Source: Pseudomonadota bacterium (GTDB lineage Bacteria; SAR324; NAC60-12). From it: 5,224 bases of DNA. The stretch is taken from assembly GCA_014381795.1 (NCBI GenBank), contig JACNKY010000381.1, positions 1-5,224 of the forward strand. The letters are read 5' to 3'. Both the position numbers and the translations under genes were made by a program. This document shows, in pieces, positions 1-5,224 of this stretch; position 1 is the first letter of the stretch; each line of letters opens with the position of its first letter. Under the pieces are notes generated by a model. The model was not told the origin of the DNA, ran no database searches, and saw only the letters and a list, made by a program, of their open reading frames with translations.

Positions 1-1
1 T

Positions 2-76
2 GGACTTGAGGATGTTGACGATTTAAAGGATGATCTAGGGGATGGCTTGAAGCGTCTGCGGAATTTCCGCGGTTGA
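2..76 (+). CDS. C-terminal end of a Cys/Met-metabolism PLP-dependent enzyme (partial)
   Basis: An open frame runs from the window edge to a TGA at 74-76 and encodes 24 residues beginning GLEDVDDLKDDLGDGL. This looks like the conserved tail of the cystathionine gamma-synthase / cystathionine beta-lyase / O-acetylhomoserine sulfhydrylase family. As I remember it, E. coli MetB ends in a GIEDGEDLIADLENGF-type segment: a small-domain strand, an acidic helix cap, then the last helix. These enzymes are cytosolic homotetramers that use pyridoxal phosphate in transsulfuration or methionine synthesis. The catalytic lysine and the rest of the protein lie outside the window, so the reaction cannot be assigned. 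It lies 45 bases before the next gene on the same strand. The identification rests on a short motif and is tentative. Confidence 0.6.
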   Translation, partial: GLEDVDDLKDDLGDGLKRLRNFRG

Positions 77-121
77 TTATCTTCGAAAAATACGACTTTT
101 AAACCAACGAAAAACGTCCAA

Positions 122-1009
122 ATGAATTTACTAATTGCTGATGACTCAGCTGAAGTAATGGATTTTCTTCAAGACTTTTTTGTGAAAGCAGGACATGCCG
201 TGTTCTGTGCGAGAGATGGCGAGGAAGCGCTAAAGATTTTTCAAAAAGAGGAAATCGATGGAATTTTCTGTGCGCTGACTATGCCTAAACTTGGTGGTCT
301 GGAGTTGCTCAAGGAAGTCAAATCTGCTAACAGCCGTCGTCCGCTGGTTATTCTTTGTCCACCCAGTGATAGCGAAAACGCACTTAATGCGGTGCAACTC
401 GGAGCCTGCGATTATCTTATCAAACCTATTAATCCTCTTGAACTTCAGCGTACACTTGACAGAGTTGTTTCACTGCAGGAGGGTTTTCACTTCAGTGCTT
501 ATGCGCTGGATCATTTGCTGCAGGAAACACGCACCCTGGAAATCGGCAATGATTTTGAGGGAGTGAACCGGATAATCGCTTTCATGACGCAGGATTTACC
601 AAGCTTCGGTATTTTAAAACAAGAACAACTGTTCCGCATGAACATGCTACTCAAGGAAGCAATTGAGAATGCCATTTTTCATGGCAACCTTGAATTGAGT
701 TCAGAAATGCGCAGGGACAGCCGGGCACTGTTTTACAAAACCGCAGCGCAAAAACGTGACATTGATCCTTATAAAAACCGTAAGTTAATATTGCAGTATG
801 ACATCAGCCGAAACTCGGCAAAATATGTTGTTCGTGACGAAGGAAAGGGATTTGCACATGAAGACTTATTGGATCCGACTGATCCGGACAATTTGCTGCG
901 TATTGAAGGCCGCGGATTGATAATGATCATGAACTTTATGGATGAGGTTTTTTGGAATGATCGAGGCAACGAGGTGACCATGGTACGATACCGTAAACGT
1001 AAAACATGA
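122..1009 (+). CDS. Degenerate receiver domain fused to RsbW-type (HATPase_c) ATPase/anti-sigma-like kinase
   Basis: A two-domain cytosolic regulator of 295 residues. Residues 1-117 form a CheY-like receiver: the acidic pair D7-D8, the MP motif at 54-55, and the K101-P102 end of beta-5 are all present. The phosphoacceptor aspartate is replaced by A51, the switch Thr/Ser by C79, and the usual MDG by LGG (57-59). Residues about 137-292 form a GHKL ATPase of the RsbW/SpoIIAB kind, with N box E179-N183-H187 followed by GN, the D239-E-G-K-G-F nucleotide motif, and the G-R-G-L lid at 263-266. No histidine phosphorylation (H-box) helix lies between the domains, so it is unlikely to be a classical histidine kinase. 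By family knowledge the ATPase could phosphorylate a STAS anti-anti-sigma protein or bind a sigma factor, but no partner gene is visible. The ATG at 122 fits the receiver N-terminus exactly, although it has no clear Shine-Dalgarno sequence. Canonical phospho-activation looks impossible as written. Confidence 0.88.
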   Translation: MNLLIADDSAEVMDFLQDFFVKAGHAVFCARDGEEALKIFQKEEIDGIFCALTMPKLGGLELLKEVKSANSRRPLVILCPPSDSENALNAVQLGACDYLIKPINPLELQRTLDRVVSLQEGFHFSAYALDHLLQETRTLEIGNDFEGVNRIIAFMTQDLPSFGILKQEQLFRMNMLLKEAIENAIFHGNLELSSEMRRDSRALFYKTAAQKRDIDPYKNRKLILQYDISRNSAKYVVRDEGKGFAHEDLLDPTDPDNLLRIEGRGLIMIMNFMDEVFWNDRGNEVTMVRYRKRKT

Positions 1010-1134
1010 ATCATATTTGATGCAATCTTAATTAAAGTAGTGTTGTCGTTTAAAGACGATTTTCCACTTTGCTTGAGATGAGAGGTATTTAGTCCTTTTT
1101 TAGAGACCACCATAATTACATGAATTAAAATTGA

Positions 1135-1917
1135 ATGAAGAGTTTTCTTAGTTTAAACATGACAATTAAATATTTGCATATTTTCGTGCTGCTGCTGTTT
1201 TCTGGACTTTTGCAAAGTTGTACTGACACAACTCAGGTACGGGTTCCTGCCACAGAATTGTATCAAAAGGCAATGGTCGCATTTGAGGATGAATTTTATC
1301 TTGAAGCACTGAAGAATTTTGAAATCCTGATTGAGGAACATTCCGGTACCAGGTTGGCGACACTTTCTCATTTGAAAATGGGTGACTTGTATTTCTTACA
1401 GAATAAATGGGAAGAATCAGAAAGCAGCTACAGACTTTTCCTTTTGCTTAATCCACGTACTCATCTCACGCCCTACACACTTAACCGTTTGATTGCACTC
1501 AATTATGAACGGAACATTTACGGTTTATTTGCGAAGTCTCGGGATTATGACCGGAACATGGAACCTAACCGAACTCTCATTCGAGAATATCAACGTTTCT
1601 ATCTGCTTTTTCCACAAAGCCCTTATTTAGAGGATGTGCAGGCCTACCAGAGCAATGCGTTGAGTGACCTTGCCGAACACGAGTTGCACGTTGCAAATTA
1701 CTATTTTGACAAGGAATCCTATCATTCCGCAATCGGACGTTATTTATATTTGCTCAAACATTACCCCAGTTTTCCACGTACAGCTCAAGTTGCGGAACGA
1801 CTGATTGAAGCCTATCGTTTGAATCAGCAGCCCGAACTTGCCGATGAAATGCAAAAAGTTCTAGAAACATTACGGGAGCGTAAATTGTTGGCGAAACTCA
1901 CAATGAGAGAAGAATGA
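1135..1917 (+). CDS. bamD: Outer membrane assembly lipoprotein BamD (YfiO family)
   Basis: A 260-residue TPR lipoprotein of the BAM complex, which folds beta-barrel proteins into the outer membrane; BamD normally sits on the periplasmic face and contacts BamA. A hydrophobic signal at residues 14-26 ends in a lipobox-like LQSC with C29 as the lipidated cysteine; T30 at +2 is compatible with outer-membrane sorting under the E. coli rule. The mature part has TPR-like helices at about 41-72, 76-109, 148-190 and 194-226. It carries BamD hallmarks: the ELYQKA opening (41-46), the RDYDRNMEPNRT stretch (136-147, matching the DRDP region), and LAEHELHVANYY (179-190) followed by a Y-P repeat end. Length is close to the usual 240-280. 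An in-frame TGA directly precedes the ATG at 1135, so this is the longest start. Met9 (ATG at 1159) would give a more ordinary 20-residue signal, and neither start has a good ribosome site. Its stop overlaps the next gene's start. Confidence 0.9.
   Translation: MKSFLSLNMTIKYLHIFVLLLFSGLLQSCTDTTQVRVPATELYQKAMVAFEDEFYLEALKNFEILIEEHSGTRLATLSHLKMGDLYFLQNKWEESESSYRLFLLLNPRTHLTPYTLNRLIALNYERNIYGLFAKSRDYDRNMEPNRTLIREYQRFYLLFPQSPYLEDVQAYQSNALSDLAEHELHVANYYFDKESYHSAIGRYLYLLKHYPSFPRTAQVAERLIEAYRLNQQPELADEMQKVLETLRERKLLAKLTMREE
1905..1913 (+). promoter_or_regulatory. Shine-Dalgarno-like purine run for the cpoB-like gene
   Basis: A purine tract (GAGAGAAGA) lies immediately before the ATG at 1914, inside the last codons of bamD. 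The start and the upstream stop share the sequence ATGA (1914-1917). This is the typical layout for translational coupling and supports 1914 as the start. Confidence 0.5.
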
Positions 1918-3098
1918 TCCTGCCGACCATTCGATTTAAACAAAAAAATTGTTTGATTTATTTGGTGGTAATTCCGTTTTTCTTTTCAGGATGCGCTGAA
2001 CTGGATGGCGTCTTTCCCAAGTTCAATCCTCAAAAAACTGCTGAAACAACCACCCCTCTTCCCAGTTCAGAAAGTGTTACTCAAAAACAAATTCTGCTTT
2101 CTGAAGAAAATAGTCAGTTACAGATAAAAATTGAGAAACTTCAGCAGCAGTTGAATAAGCTCCAAAAACAACAAAAAAATCAGCATGATGATTTCCTTTT
2201 GCTGCAGGAGCAATGGGAGATGAATTTTGTTTTGCTGGAGCGCTCTGTTGAAGAATCTCTGAGGTCAAGCAAGGTTTCTGAATCCGCGGCCTCGATGATT
2301 TCACAGGTGCTGGAAAATCAACCCCTTCAGCAAAATGTGGACAAGTCTAAAAAATCTAAGCAGAAATATCTGCAGCCGATTGAAAATTACTCCTTGTTGA
2401 AAAATACTGAAACGGAGGCTCCGCAACCTTCGGTTTCAGCAGCAACACTAGAATTGGAGGAAATAAATAATTTGGATCTCAAAGAAGAAAAAGCGGATGT
2501 TGAAGAGGAGCCAGGTTTTGCTGAAAATGGAGCAGTCAATCTGAAGGATTTGGAAGATCCGCAAGATTTACCTGATCCGGGGGTACGTGCACTGACATCT
2601 GCGGAGAGTTCGGTAAATGTTCAACTGTCCTCGGTAGGTACGGACACTTCACAAAGCGCTTTTTCAGATCCGGATCTTGTTCCTCCGCAGGACCCGTTTA
2701 TTTTGATTCGGCATCCCGGTGTGAAGAAAATTTACAATCAGGGCATGACTGCGGTCATTCAAAAAAACCATCCTCAAGCAATTTTGGTCTTCGAAAATTT
2801 CACCAGTAGATTTCCGGATAACCTTGACAGCGATAACGCTTTTTACTGGATAGGACGCTCATACTTTGAACTCAATGAATGGAAAAAAGCGGAAGAGTCT
2901 TTCCGCAAAGTTTTGACACGTTATGAGCACCGTCCTACATCACAGGGTTATAAAACTCCGGATTCGATTTATATGCTGGGAAAACTTCAGCTTCAGCAAA
3001 ATCTTGAACAGCGTGCGGTTTATTATTTTGAGGAAGTAATCAAACGTTTTCCGGGCTCTGCCGCAGCGAGAAACGCGGAACGTGATTTGGGAAGATGA
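1914..3098 (+). CDS. CpoB/YbgF-like TPR lipoprotein with extended acidic linker
   Basis: 394 residues. The N-terminus has basic residues (R7, K9, K11), a hydrophobic stretch at 14-25, and a lipobox FSGC with C27, so it is probably a lipoprotein rather than the soluble periplasmic form known in E. coli. Residues about 57-118 are rich in Q, K, E and L with heptad-like spacing and should form a coiled coil, as in the YbgF N-terminal trimerisation region. A low-complexity, strongly acidic linker (about 165-262, rich in E, D, P and S) follows. The C-terminal domain (267-394) carries three TPRs at about 270-302, 307-340 and 349-382, with the family signatures NAFYWIG (308-314), TPDSIYMLGKLQL and a final RFPGSAAARNAERDL. 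CpoB normally links Tol-Pal-driven outer-membrane constriction with PBP1B septal synthesis. Here it is coupled to bamD rather than pal. The family call is firm; the exact cellular role is inferred. At roughly 390 residues it is longer than the usual 250-300. Confidence 0.82.
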   Translation: MILPTIRFKQKNCLIYLVVIPFFFSGCAELDGVFPKFNPQKTAETTTPLPSSESVTQKQILLSEENSQLQIKIEKLQQQLNKLQKQQKNQHDDFLLLQEQWEMNFVLLERSVEESLRSSKVSESAASMISQVLENQPLQQNVDKSKKSKQKYLQPIENYSLLKNTETEAPQPSVSAATLELEEINNLDLKEEKADVEEEPGFAENGAVNLKDLEDPQDLPDPGVRALTSAESSVNVQLSSVGTDTSQSAFSDPDLVPPQDPFILIRHPGVKKIYNQGMTAVIQKNHPQAILVFENFTSRFPDNLDSDNAFYWIGRSYFELNEWKKAEESFRKVLTRYEHRPTSQGYKTPDSIYMLGKLQLQQNLEQRAVYYFEEVIKRFPGSAAARNAERDLGR

Positions 3099-3099
3099 T

Positions 3100-3357
3100 T
3101 TAGTAAAGTATAAAAGAACGAATCATTTCAATGATCAGTAGCGCTGCGATCACCGAAATGTCAATTCCGGCGATGGGCGGGATTACTTTTCTGATACGCG
3201 AAAGTACCGGTTCCACCATGCTCTGCAACCAGCGTATAGCAGGCGGATAATGTTGCTCATGCATGACCCACGAAAGCAGTGCATAAACGACCAGCATCAG
3301 GCTGTAAAGCCGTAGCATAGTCGCGAGTACTTGTAGTAATGTTACTGAAACTGGCAT
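3100..3357 (-). CDS. YggT family integral membrane protein
   Basis: An 85-residue protein with two predicted membrane segments (about 7-31 and 66-84) separated by a basic, conserved loop. The loop shows the YggT signature: LLSW (27-30), a short polar gap, then EPVLSRIRKVIPP (49-61) followed by GIDIS (64-68). YggT proteins usually have about 90-100 residues in this minimal form. Their biochemical role is poorly defined; they are linked by genetics and gene context to cell division, cell shape and ion or osmotic homeostasis in various bacteria. The ATG at 3357 gives the expected N-terminus just before the first membrane segment; only a weak GGAAAA lies about ten bases upstream. It follows lpxD on the same strand after 144 bases and meets the cpoB-like gene tail to tail with one base between stops. 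Confidence 0.88.
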   Translation of the reverse strand: MPVSVTLLQVLATMLRLYSLMLVVYALLSWVMHEQHYPPAIRWLQSMVEPVLSRIRKVIPPIAGIDISVIAALLIIEMIRSFILY

Positions 3358-3420
3358 TATTAATTTTTCCGGTTTAGTTGTGAAGATTTCGTTTAGAGTA
3401 CAGAATTGTAATAAATGTTA

Positions 3421-3445
3421 CCACAGAGCCACAGAGATCACAGAG
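3421..3445. repeat. CACAGAG triple direct repeat (dispersed-repeat type)
   Basis: The heptamer CACAGAG occurs three times at 3422-3428, 3430-3436 and 3439-3445, spaced 8 and 9 bases apart, and is followed by an A-rich tract (3446-3456). It lies in the intergenic region between yggT and lpxD. From memory, near-identical CACAGAG/CGCAGAG triplets occur as short dispersed intergenic repeats in many unrelated bacterial genomes, with no settled function. No other copy was noticed in this window apart from a single chance heptamer near 4622. Confidence 0.75.
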
Positions 3446-3501
3446 AAAAAATAAAAACAGATCTATTTGTTTTCATTTTTAATTCTCTCACTTTCCCCCC
3501 T

Positions 3502-4590
3502 TTACTCAACATCCCGACGTGATTCCAGTTTTCGTACACGGTCAAAGAGTTCAGCCAGACGGTTAATGAGCGACTGAAGTTGCCTCCACTGACTAACCGG
3601 TCTTCCGGGCATTCCTCCGATGACTTCTTTGTCCTGCGTGTTTGCCGTGATCACTGCCCGTGCAACAGCAGTAACATTATTGCCGATGTTTACATTATCT
3701 CTGATTCCGGACTGCCCGCCCATAATTAAATGATCGCCGGTCTTTACACTACCCCCAACCGCTGATTGTGCTGAGATCAGGGCATGTTCACCAAGACTGA
3801 CATTATGCGCGATCTGGACTTGATTGTCGAGTTTACTGCCCTGCTTGATGATGGTTGTGCGAAACCTCGCTCGGTCGATTGTCGTGCACGCGCCAATTTC
3901 GACATCATCTTCAAGACGCACATTTCCAACTTGCGGGATTTTTCGGTTGGTACCTTCACGTTGAAAATAACCGTGACCGTCTGCACCAATCACTGCTCCG
4001 GACTGTAAAATAACACGGTCACCAATTTCCGATTTGTCCTGCACCACTGCGTTTGGATATAAGATACAATCCACACCAATCACAACGTGCCCCATGATCA
4101 CTACTCCTGCGTGCAGGATAGTGTTTTCGCCAATACTCACACCATCATAAATCACAACTTTTGGTCCGACAATCACATTCCTGCCAAGTTTTGCACTTTT
4201 GCTGATAACCGCGCTGGGATGAATTGCCGACTTTTTGGTGAGCCCCGGAATATTTAGCTCGACTGGATTCAGTAGTATTGTGGCAGCCACATGGGTGGCT
4301 AGCGGATCAGTGGAAATCAGCAGGTTGTGTTCCGGATGCTGAACTTCCGGCGAAACGACAAGAGCAACCTGGCTCGAATTAATTTCATCCACGGTTGTAG
4401 TGACTTGTCTCGACATTCCCGCTGGTGTCGGAACACTTTTTATATTGCCCGGACTTGTCAGATATGCAAGCCCTCCCGGCTGCAGTGAGTCAAGTCCGCA
4501 AACATGCGTTATTTGCAAATCTCCATTTCCGGAAAATTCAACTTTAAGTTTATTCGCAAGTTCCTCCAGGGAAAGTGATGAAGCAGTCAT
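3502..4590 (-). CDS. lpxD: UDP-3-O-acylglucosamine N-acyltransferase LpxD
   Basis: LpxD transfers a 3-hydroxyacyl chain from acyl-ACP to the free amine of UDP-3-O-acylglucosamine, the third step of lipid A synthesis, in the cytosol as a homotrimer. Numbering from the ATG at 4608: an N-terminal uridine-binding domain (about 13-115, SLEELANKLKVEFSGNGDLQI), a left-handed hexapeptide beta-helix (about 128-325), then a C-terminal helix ending in a heptad-like RVRKLE. Signatures are GADGHGY (208-214), IPQVGNV, EIGACTTIDRA and NQVQIAHNV, with H268 matching catalytic His239 of E. coli. The second conserved histidine (E. coli His276) appears as N305, and GFGY is GHGY. About 15 extra residues follow TSPGNI (51-56). 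I favour the ATG at 4590 (362 residues): GGGTGAG stands before it and the N-terminus then matches E. coli LpxD. The in-frame ATG at 4608 would add six residues and overlap moeA by 14 bases. fabZ, skp and lpxA are absent nearby. Confidence 0.9.
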   Translation of the reverse strand: MTASSLSLEELANKLKVEFSGNGDLQITHVCGLDSLQPGGLAYLTSPGNIKSVPTPAGMSRQVTTTVDEINSSQVALVVSPEVQHPEHNLLISTDPLATHVAATILLNPVELNIPGLTKKSAIHPSAVISKSAKLGRNVIVGPKVVIYDGVSIGENTILHAGVVIMGHVVIGVDCILYPNAVVQDKSEIGDRVILQSGAVIGADGHGYFQREGTNRKIPQVGNVRLEDDVEIGACTTIDRARFRTTIIKQGSKLDNQVQIAHNVSLGEHALISAQSAVGGSVKTGDHLIMGGQSGIRDNVNIGNNVTAVARAVITANTQDKEVIGGMPGRPVSQWRQLQSLINRLAELFDRVRKLESRRDVE

Positions 4591-4593
4591 AAT

Positions 4594-4600
4594 CTCACCC
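4594..4600 (-). promoter_or_regulatory. Ribosome binding site deciding the lpxD start
   Basis: On the minus strand GGGTGAG stands just upstream of ATG 4590-4588 and can pair with the anti-Shine-Dalgarno tail in the GGTGA register. It also contains the moeA stop TGA (4597-4595). The alternative start at 4608 has no comparable purine run upstream. This favours the inner start and suggests lpxD is translated by ribosomes finishing moeA. Confidence 0.5.
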
Positions 4601-5224
4601 AATTTCATTTAGCAGAGGCCGCACAGAGACGAGACAACCTTTTGGAAGACTTGGTGAATTTGCTTCCACTCGGATCAGCCCATTTGCCTCAACAAGTGAA
4701 CCGATGCTGTGTGAACCTTGGAAATCGAGGGGTCGGACATGGTATTCTCCATTTTTCTCGTAAAGTTGTCCGCGCATGAAATGTAGGCGTTTATGGGTTT
4801 TCAAAATAGCTTCATCGAGTCTTGCTTTGACCATTCCTTCTTCCAGAATTCGGCGTCCCATCATTTGCCGTAAAGCGGGACGCACAAATTCTTCAAACAA
4901 AACATAACTGGAAGCAGGATTTCCTGGCAACCCAAAAACCAGGGTTTTACCGCGCCGGCCGAAAAAAAGAGGTTTTCCGGGTTTGAATTTTATTTTCCAG
5001 AAAATTTCCTCAACCCCCATTTCTTTTAAAAGGGGTTTAGCAAAATCTTTATCACCAACAGACATTCCACCTGAAATCAATGCTACATCTGCCTGCAGCG
5101 CTTCTTCAAATTCCTGTTTCAGGATTTCGGGAATGTCCGGAACCATCGACATTTTTACCAGTTTACAGGATTCCTGTTTAACCATTCCTGCCAGCATATA
5201 ACGGTTTGATTCTCTGATTTGACC
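4595..5224 (-). CDS. moeA: Molybdopterin molybdenumtransferase MoeA, C-terminal half (5' end beyond window)
   Basis: MoeA inserts molybdate into adenylylated molybdopterin, completing the molybdenum cofactor in the cytosol. The frame stays open to the window edge and already reads GQIRESNRYMLAGM, the family segment written IRDSN-x-x-x-L, so the methionine at 5197 is internal and about half of the roughly 400-residue protein is missing. Visible parts, with residues counted from that methionine: the MoCF-binding domain with SGGMSVGDKDF (42-52), KPGKP (72-76) and GLPGNPAS (89-96), then the small beta-barrel domain IV with FMRGQL (140-145), GSHSIGSLVEANGLI (161-175) and a final LPKG. The active-site aspartates of the GDxD motif (D49, D51) and the PGNP loop are intact, so the gene looks functional. 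It ends just inside or a few bases before lpxD, and the two are probably co-transcribed. The paralogue MoeA-like proteins of other substrates cannot be fully excluded. Confidence 0.9.
   Translation of the reverse strand, partial: GQIRESNRYMLAGMVKQESCKLVKMSMVPDIPEILKQEFEEALQADVALISGGMSVGDKDFAKPLLKEMGVEEIFWKIKFKPGKPLFFGRRGKTLVFGLPGNPASSYVLFEEFVRPALRQMMGRRILEEGMVKARLDEAILKTHKRLHFMRGQLYEKNGEYHVRPLDFQGSHSIGSLVEANGLIRVEANSPSLPKGCLVSVRPLLNEIG

Noticed and set aside
1046..1058. Possible hairpin TCGT-loop-ACGA followed by TTTT after the receiver-ATPase gene
   Set aside because: The stem is only four base pairs with low GC content, too weak to call a terminator. Nothing else in the 1010-1134 gap gave a convincing promoter or terminator.
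1073..1104. TTGAGA (1073-1078) as a sigma-70 -35 box for bamD
   Set aside because: At the expected distance the sequence is a T run without a TATAAT-like box, so no promoter can be claimed.
769..1113. A 114-codon minus-strand frame
   Set aside because: It is the antisense shadow of the ATPase domain of the receiver fusion, whose N, G1 and lid motifs prove the plus-strand reading.
3453..3474. Inverted repeat AAAACA / TGTTTT with an eight-base loop in the yggT-lpxD gap
   Set aside because: Six AT-rich pairs in an already AT-rich stretch. The stem is unstable and there is no GC core, so it is not supported as a terminator on either strand.
3415..3522. A 35-codon plus-strand open frame starting inside the CACAGAG repeat region
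   Set aside because: It translates the repeat and A-rich tract, runs into the lpxD 3' end on the opposite strand, has no ribosome site and shows no recognisable protein features. Such frames are common artefacts of this repeat.
3784..4008. Plus- and minus-strand alternative frames of 70-74 codons within lpxD
   Set aside because: The lpxD frame carries clear hexapeptide repeats and IAHN throughout this stretch. The alternatives have no family features and no ribosome sites.
4595..5197. Treating the methionine at 5197 as the start of a complete short MoeA-like protein
   Set aside because: The frame continues upstream with family-specific residues (GQIRESNRY) to the window edge, so the gene is cut by the window rather than truncated.

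Overview
The window reads as chromosomal DNA of a diderm (Gram-negative) bacterium of moderate GC content. It encodes lipid A synthesis (LpxD), the outer-membrane assembly lipoprotein BamD, and a Tol/Pal-associated CpoB-like lipoprotein, none of which a single-membrane cell would need. Gene order does not match E. coli: lpxD has moeA upstream of it rather than skp and fabZ, and cpoB follows bamD rather than pal. A proteobacterium-related lineage (Deltaproteobacteria, SAR324 or similar) is a guess from general style, not a demonstrated placement.

Plus strand, left half. Bases 2-76 are the last codons of a gene whose C-terminus resembles cystathionine gamma-synthase/beta-lyase-type PLP enzymes. 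Next, at 122-1009, comes a receiver domain fused to a HATPase_c domain of the RsbW/anti-sigma type. Its receiver lacks the phosphoacceptor aspartate (alanine 51 instead). After a 125-base gap with no clear signal, bamD (1135-1917) and a long cpoB/ybgF-like gene (1914-3098) overlap through an ATGA junction and are probably translationally coupled.

Minus strand, right half. Reading right to left: the C-terminal half of moeA (entering from beyond 5224), lpxD starting at or just inside the moeA stop, a 144-base gap holding a CACAGAG triple repeat, and a small YggT-family membrane protein gene. yggT converges on cpoB with a single base between the two stop codons.

The theme is envelope biogenesis: BamD, CpoB-like and LpxD all serve the outer membrane. 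moeA (molybdenum cofactor) and the PLP enzyme are metabolic neighbours with no obvious link. I found no CRISPR, insertion sequence, phage gene, tRNA or rRNA, and no convincing new multi-gene system. The items most worth a second look are the degenerate receiver-ATPase, the CACAGAG repeat, and an LpxD with several changed conserved positions, including a histidine replaced by asparagine.
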